From Sporosarcina limicola (lineage in GTDB: Bacteria; Bacillota; Bacilli; Bacillales_A; Planococcaceae): 64,000 bases of DNA. The notes under the pieces were generated by a model that made no database searches, had not been told where the DNA came from, and saw only the letters and a list, made by a program, of their open reading frames with translations. The stretch spans positions 92,603 to 156,602 of the forward strand of contig NZ_JADBEL010000005.1 in the NCBI RefSeq assembly GCF_014873855.1. Direction: 5' to 3'. Shown in pieces: positions 61,497 through 64,000 of the stretch (positions are counted from its first letter, which is position 1; each line of letters opens with the position of its first letter). Both the position numbers and the translations under genes were made by a program.

Positions 61497-62237
61497 ATGA
61501 ATGCAGTAGAAGTAAAGGACTTGCGTGTTTCCTATTTCGGAAATGAAGCACTGAAAAAGGTAGACTTCACTATATCTGAAGGTACACTTGTCGGAATTAT
61601 TGGTCCGAATGGTGCAGGTAAGTCCACTTTATTGAAAGCCATTTTGAATTTGATACCAAAAGATTCGGGTGAGATCAATATACTTGGTTCCACGTTGAAA
61701 GAGGTACGTAAACGGATTGCCTACGTTCCACAACGGAGTGCGATTGACTGGGATTTTCCGATCAGGGTGAAAGAAACCGTTTTGATTGGTACGTATCCGT
61801 CTATCAGTCTTTTGAAAAAACCAGGCAGGAAAGAAAAGGAATTGGCTTTGAAATGTCTGGAAAAGGTAGACATGTTAGAATTTCAGGATAGACAGATTGG
61901 CGAATTATCAGGAGGGCAACAACAACGCGTTTTCTTGGCTCGTGCACTCGCACAGCAAACGGACCTATTTCTTCTTGACGAACCGTTTGTGGGTATCGAC
62001 GTGGCAAGCGAAGAAGTGATTGTAAGAATCTTAAAAGAGTTACGGGATGAAGGAAAGACAATAATTGTTGTTCACCATGATTTAAGCAAAGCAGAAAAAT
62101 ATTTTGATGAGCTTCTATTGTTGAATAAGGAACTTATATCAAGTGGAGATGTGAAAGAAGTGTTTACTCCACGAAATATTGCAAAGGCGTATGGCGGACA
62201 ATTATCATTTTTGGAAGAAATGGTGATGACAACATGA
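61497..62237 (+). CDS. mntB: Manganese ABC transporter ATPase
   Basis: The 246-residue ATPase of a cluster 9 metal transporter has Walker A (GPNGAGKST), AYVPQRSAIDWDFP (typical of Mn/Zn systems), signature LSGGQQQRVFLARAL and Walker B (LFLLDEPFVGID). The start at MNAVEVKD has GGAGGTG 8 bases before it. It overlaps the permease gene. The MntR boxes upstream support manganese as the substrate. Confidence 0.92.
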   Translation: MNAVEVKDLRVSYFGNEALKKVDFTISEGTLVGIIGPNGAGKSTLLKAILNLIPKDSGEINILGSTLKEVRKRIAYVPQRSAIDWDFPIRVKETVLIGTYPSISLLKKPGRKEKELALKCLEKVDMLEFQDRQIGELSGGQQQRVFLARALAQQTDLFLLDEPFVGIDVASEEVIVRILKELRDEGKTIIVVHHDLSKAEKYFDELLLLNKELISSGDVKEVFTPRNIAKAYGGQLSFLEEMVMTT

Positions 62238-63094
62238 TGAATTTTATCGATTCAGTTATCGAGTATGAGTTTTTACAAAAAGCACTTCTCACTTCTGTTA
62301 TGGTGGGCGTGATTTGTGGAGTAATTGGTTGTTTTATTATATTACGTGGAATGGCACTTATGGGAGATGCAATTTCTCACGCTGTTTTACCTGGCGTGGC
62401 AATTTCGTATATGTTAGGTATCAACTTCTTCATTGGGGCTGTAGTGACAGGTATTCTAACTGCTGTAGGGATTGGTTTTATCAGTCAAAATAGCCGAGTG
62501 AAAAATGACTCATCAATCGGGATTGTTTTTACAGCTGCGTTTGCTTTGGGCATAATTCTTATCACAGTCCTGAAAAGTAGCTCGGATTTATATCATATTT
62601 TGTTCGGTAATGTATTAGCGGTGAGGCCTTCAGATATGTGGATTACACTTATCATCGGAATCGTCGTTCTGGGTAGCGTTTATCTTTTCTATAAAGAATT
62701 GCTGGTTAGCTCTTTTGATCCAATTATGGCACAAGCTTACGGCTTGCCGACGAAGATGATCCATTATTTCTTGATGACATTACTGACACTTGTTACGGTC
62801 GCATCGTTACAAACGGTCGGAATTATATTAGTTGTCGCTATGCTAGTTACACCGGCTTCGACGGCGTACTTATTGACAGATCGGTTGTCCGTTATGATTG
62901 GCTTGTCAGCACTATTTGGCGCGATTTCTGCGGTGGGCGGTTTGTATCTGAGTTTCACTTATAACCTTGCATCAGGTGCGACCATCGTTCTCGTGGCAAC
63001 GACGTTGTTTATCGTAGCATTATTATTTTCACCGAAACAAGGGATTTTATTGCGGGCGATCCGATCGAAAAGAAGCAAAACAGTTACTGTTTGA
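62234..63094 (+). CDS. mntC: Manganese ABC transporter permease
   Basis: The 286-residue ABC-3 family permease has about eight or nine hydrophobic segments. Family motif GCFIILRGMALMGDAISHAVLPGVAISYMLG lies near the N-terminus, and VVAMLVTPASTAYLLTDRL later. Only one permease gene is present, so it should act as a homodimer; Bacillus subtilis has two (MntC, MntD). Confidence 0.92.
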   Translation: MMNFIDSVIEYEFLQKALLTSVMVGVICGVIGCFIILRGMALMGDAISHAVLPGVAISYMLGINFFIGAVVTGILTAVGIGFISQNSRVKNDSSIGIVFTAAFALGIILITVLKSSSDLYHILFGNVLAVRPSDMWITLIIGIVVLGSVYLFYKELLVSSFDPIMAQAYGLPTKMIHYFLMTLLTLVTVASLQTVGIILVVAMLVTPASTAYLLTDRLSVMIGLSALFGAISAVGGLYLSFTYNLASGATIVLVATTLFIVALLFSPKQGILLRAIRSKRSKTVTV

Positions 63095-63122
63095 AACAGT
63101 TAGAATGAGGGGAAGAATGTTG

Positions 63123-64000
63123 ATGAAGAAACTGATTTTATTTTTAACAACAATGATAGTTGTCGCTTTGGTAACTGCATGTAGCCAGGGAGCGACTTCA
63201 CCGAAAGAGAAAGATAAAGGTGGAAAACTGAAAATCGTGACAACCTATTCAATTGTCTATGATATGATAAAAAATGTTGGAGGAGAACATGTAGAGGTGC
63301 ATAGTTTAGCGCCAATCGGATCAGACCCCCACAACTATGACCCGCTTCCGGATGATCTTGTATTGACAACGGATGCAGATGCAGTATTTTATAATGGGTT
63401 GAACTTGGAAGAAGGAAATGCTTGGTTTAATGAAATGATTGAAACGGCAGGAAAATCAATTAAAGATGATAATGTAATACGTGTGAGTGAAGGCGTTGAA
63501 CCGATGCTTCTGAGCTCGGAAGAACATAAAAATGAAGAGGATCCACATGCTTGGCTCGACGTTCGGAATGGCATCAAATATGTTGAAAATATTCGTGATG
63601 CCCTGAAGAAAATTGACGCTACCCATGCGGATGACTACGATAAAAATGCTGGAAAATATATAGCGGAACTTAACACACTTCATGAAGAGATTCTTGAAAT
63701 GATGCATGCGGTCCCAGAAGAAAAACGCGTACTCGTAACGAGTGAAGGCGCATTTAAATACTTCTCCGCTGCCTATGACTTCCAAGCTGCCTACATTTGG
63801 GAAATCAATTCACATGATGAAGGGACTCCAGAGCAACTGAAGAGTATCATAAGTATAGTCAAAGATGACGGTGTTCCATCACTGTTCTTGGAGTCTAGTG
63901 TTGATCCGCGAAGCATGGAGATGGTATCAAGAGAAACGGGTGTGCCAATCCATGGGAAAATATTCACAGATTCACTAGGGAATGCTGGTAGTGATGGGGA
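63123..64000 (+). CDS. mntA: Manganese-binding lipoprotein (partial)
   Basis: This cluster 9 (ZnuA/PsaA/MntA) binding protein is open to the window end, so the 3' end is missing. The signal ends in lipobox VTAC. Metal ligands in view are the His of GSDPHNYDPLPDD, the His of EEDPHAWLDVRNG and the Glu of TSEGAFKYF. No His-rich loop of the zinc type is seen, which suits manganese. I favour the ATG at 63123 (GAGGGG 10 bases before); 63117 is also possible. Confidence 0.9.
   Translation, partial: MKKLILFLTTMIVVALVTACSQGATSPKEKDKGGKLKIVTTYSIVYDMIKNVGGEHVEVHSLAPIGSDPHNYDPLPDDLVLTTDADAVFYNGLNLEEGNAWFNEMIETAGKSIKDDNVIRVSEGVEPMLLSSEEHKNEEDPHAWLDVRNGIKYVENIRDALKKIDATHADDYDKNAGKYIAELNTLHEEILEMMHAVPEEKRVLVTSEGAFKYFSAAYDFQAAYIWEINSHDEGTPEQLKSIISIVKDDGVPSLFLESSVDPRSMEMVSRETGVPIHGKIFTDSLGNAGSDG

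Overview
The window looks like a chromosomal segment of a low-GC Gram-positive bacterium of the Bacillales, most likely of the Sporosarcina/Planococcaceae type. The reasons are strong AGGAGG ribosome binding sites, many TTG and GTG starts, S-box, T-box and RFN leaders, an OpuA glycine betaine transporter, MntR-type operators and a Zur-type operator. The placement is inferred from gene content alone. I saw no rRNA, tRNA, CRISPR array or complete prophage.

1-5 kb is an accessory, partly decayed zone. It holds 55-bp tandem repeats, a truncated Rpn/PDDEXK nuclease, degenerate repeats, a GC-rich stretch that folds like a structured RNA next to an orphan protein, a frameshifted serine recombinase and an intact tyrosine recombinase. 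5-9 kb holds a divergent PlsY, an ECF sigma factor overlapping an anti-sigma/LCP fusion, and an orphan lipoprotein. 9-33 kb is mostly house-keeping: a GbsR-like regulator with opuAA-AB-AC, the FMN-riboswitch ribDE-BA-H operon, mtnE facing an S-box metNIQ operon, pepF, a Zur-box rpmG, two MFS exporters (one preceded by a 7-bp microsatellite, the other by a 21-bp periodic array), and phosphatases.

33.7-50.6 kb is the most interesting part. A MocR regulator lies divergent to a BenE-type transporter. Next comes a catabolic cluster: an IclR regulator, catB, a DUF3237 gene, a pcaD-like hydrolase, pcaI, pcaJ, pcaF, an XylR_N/V4R/PucR-type regulator, a soluble chemoreceptor, an HpaB/PheA1-type FADH2 monooxygenase, catA, a stand-alone FAD synthetase and a flavin reductase. 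Together these encode phenol (or a similar phenol) to catechol to cis,cis-muconate to 3-oxoadipate to succinyl-CoA and acetyl-CoA. No CatC-like muconolactone isomerase is present, and a DUF3237 gene sits where catC would be expected. The cluster is flanked by a duplicated flavin-reductase 3' end, intact at 50 kb and internally deleted at 36.8 kb.

50.6-64 kb holds small conserved genes, a Met-type T-box operon (SAM hydrolase plus what looks like a truncated ECF transporter), an RND efflux pump with a divergent TetR regulator, a GIY-YIG-like protein, and an mnt-type manganese ABC operon with three MntR-like boxes whose binding-protein gene runs off the window end.
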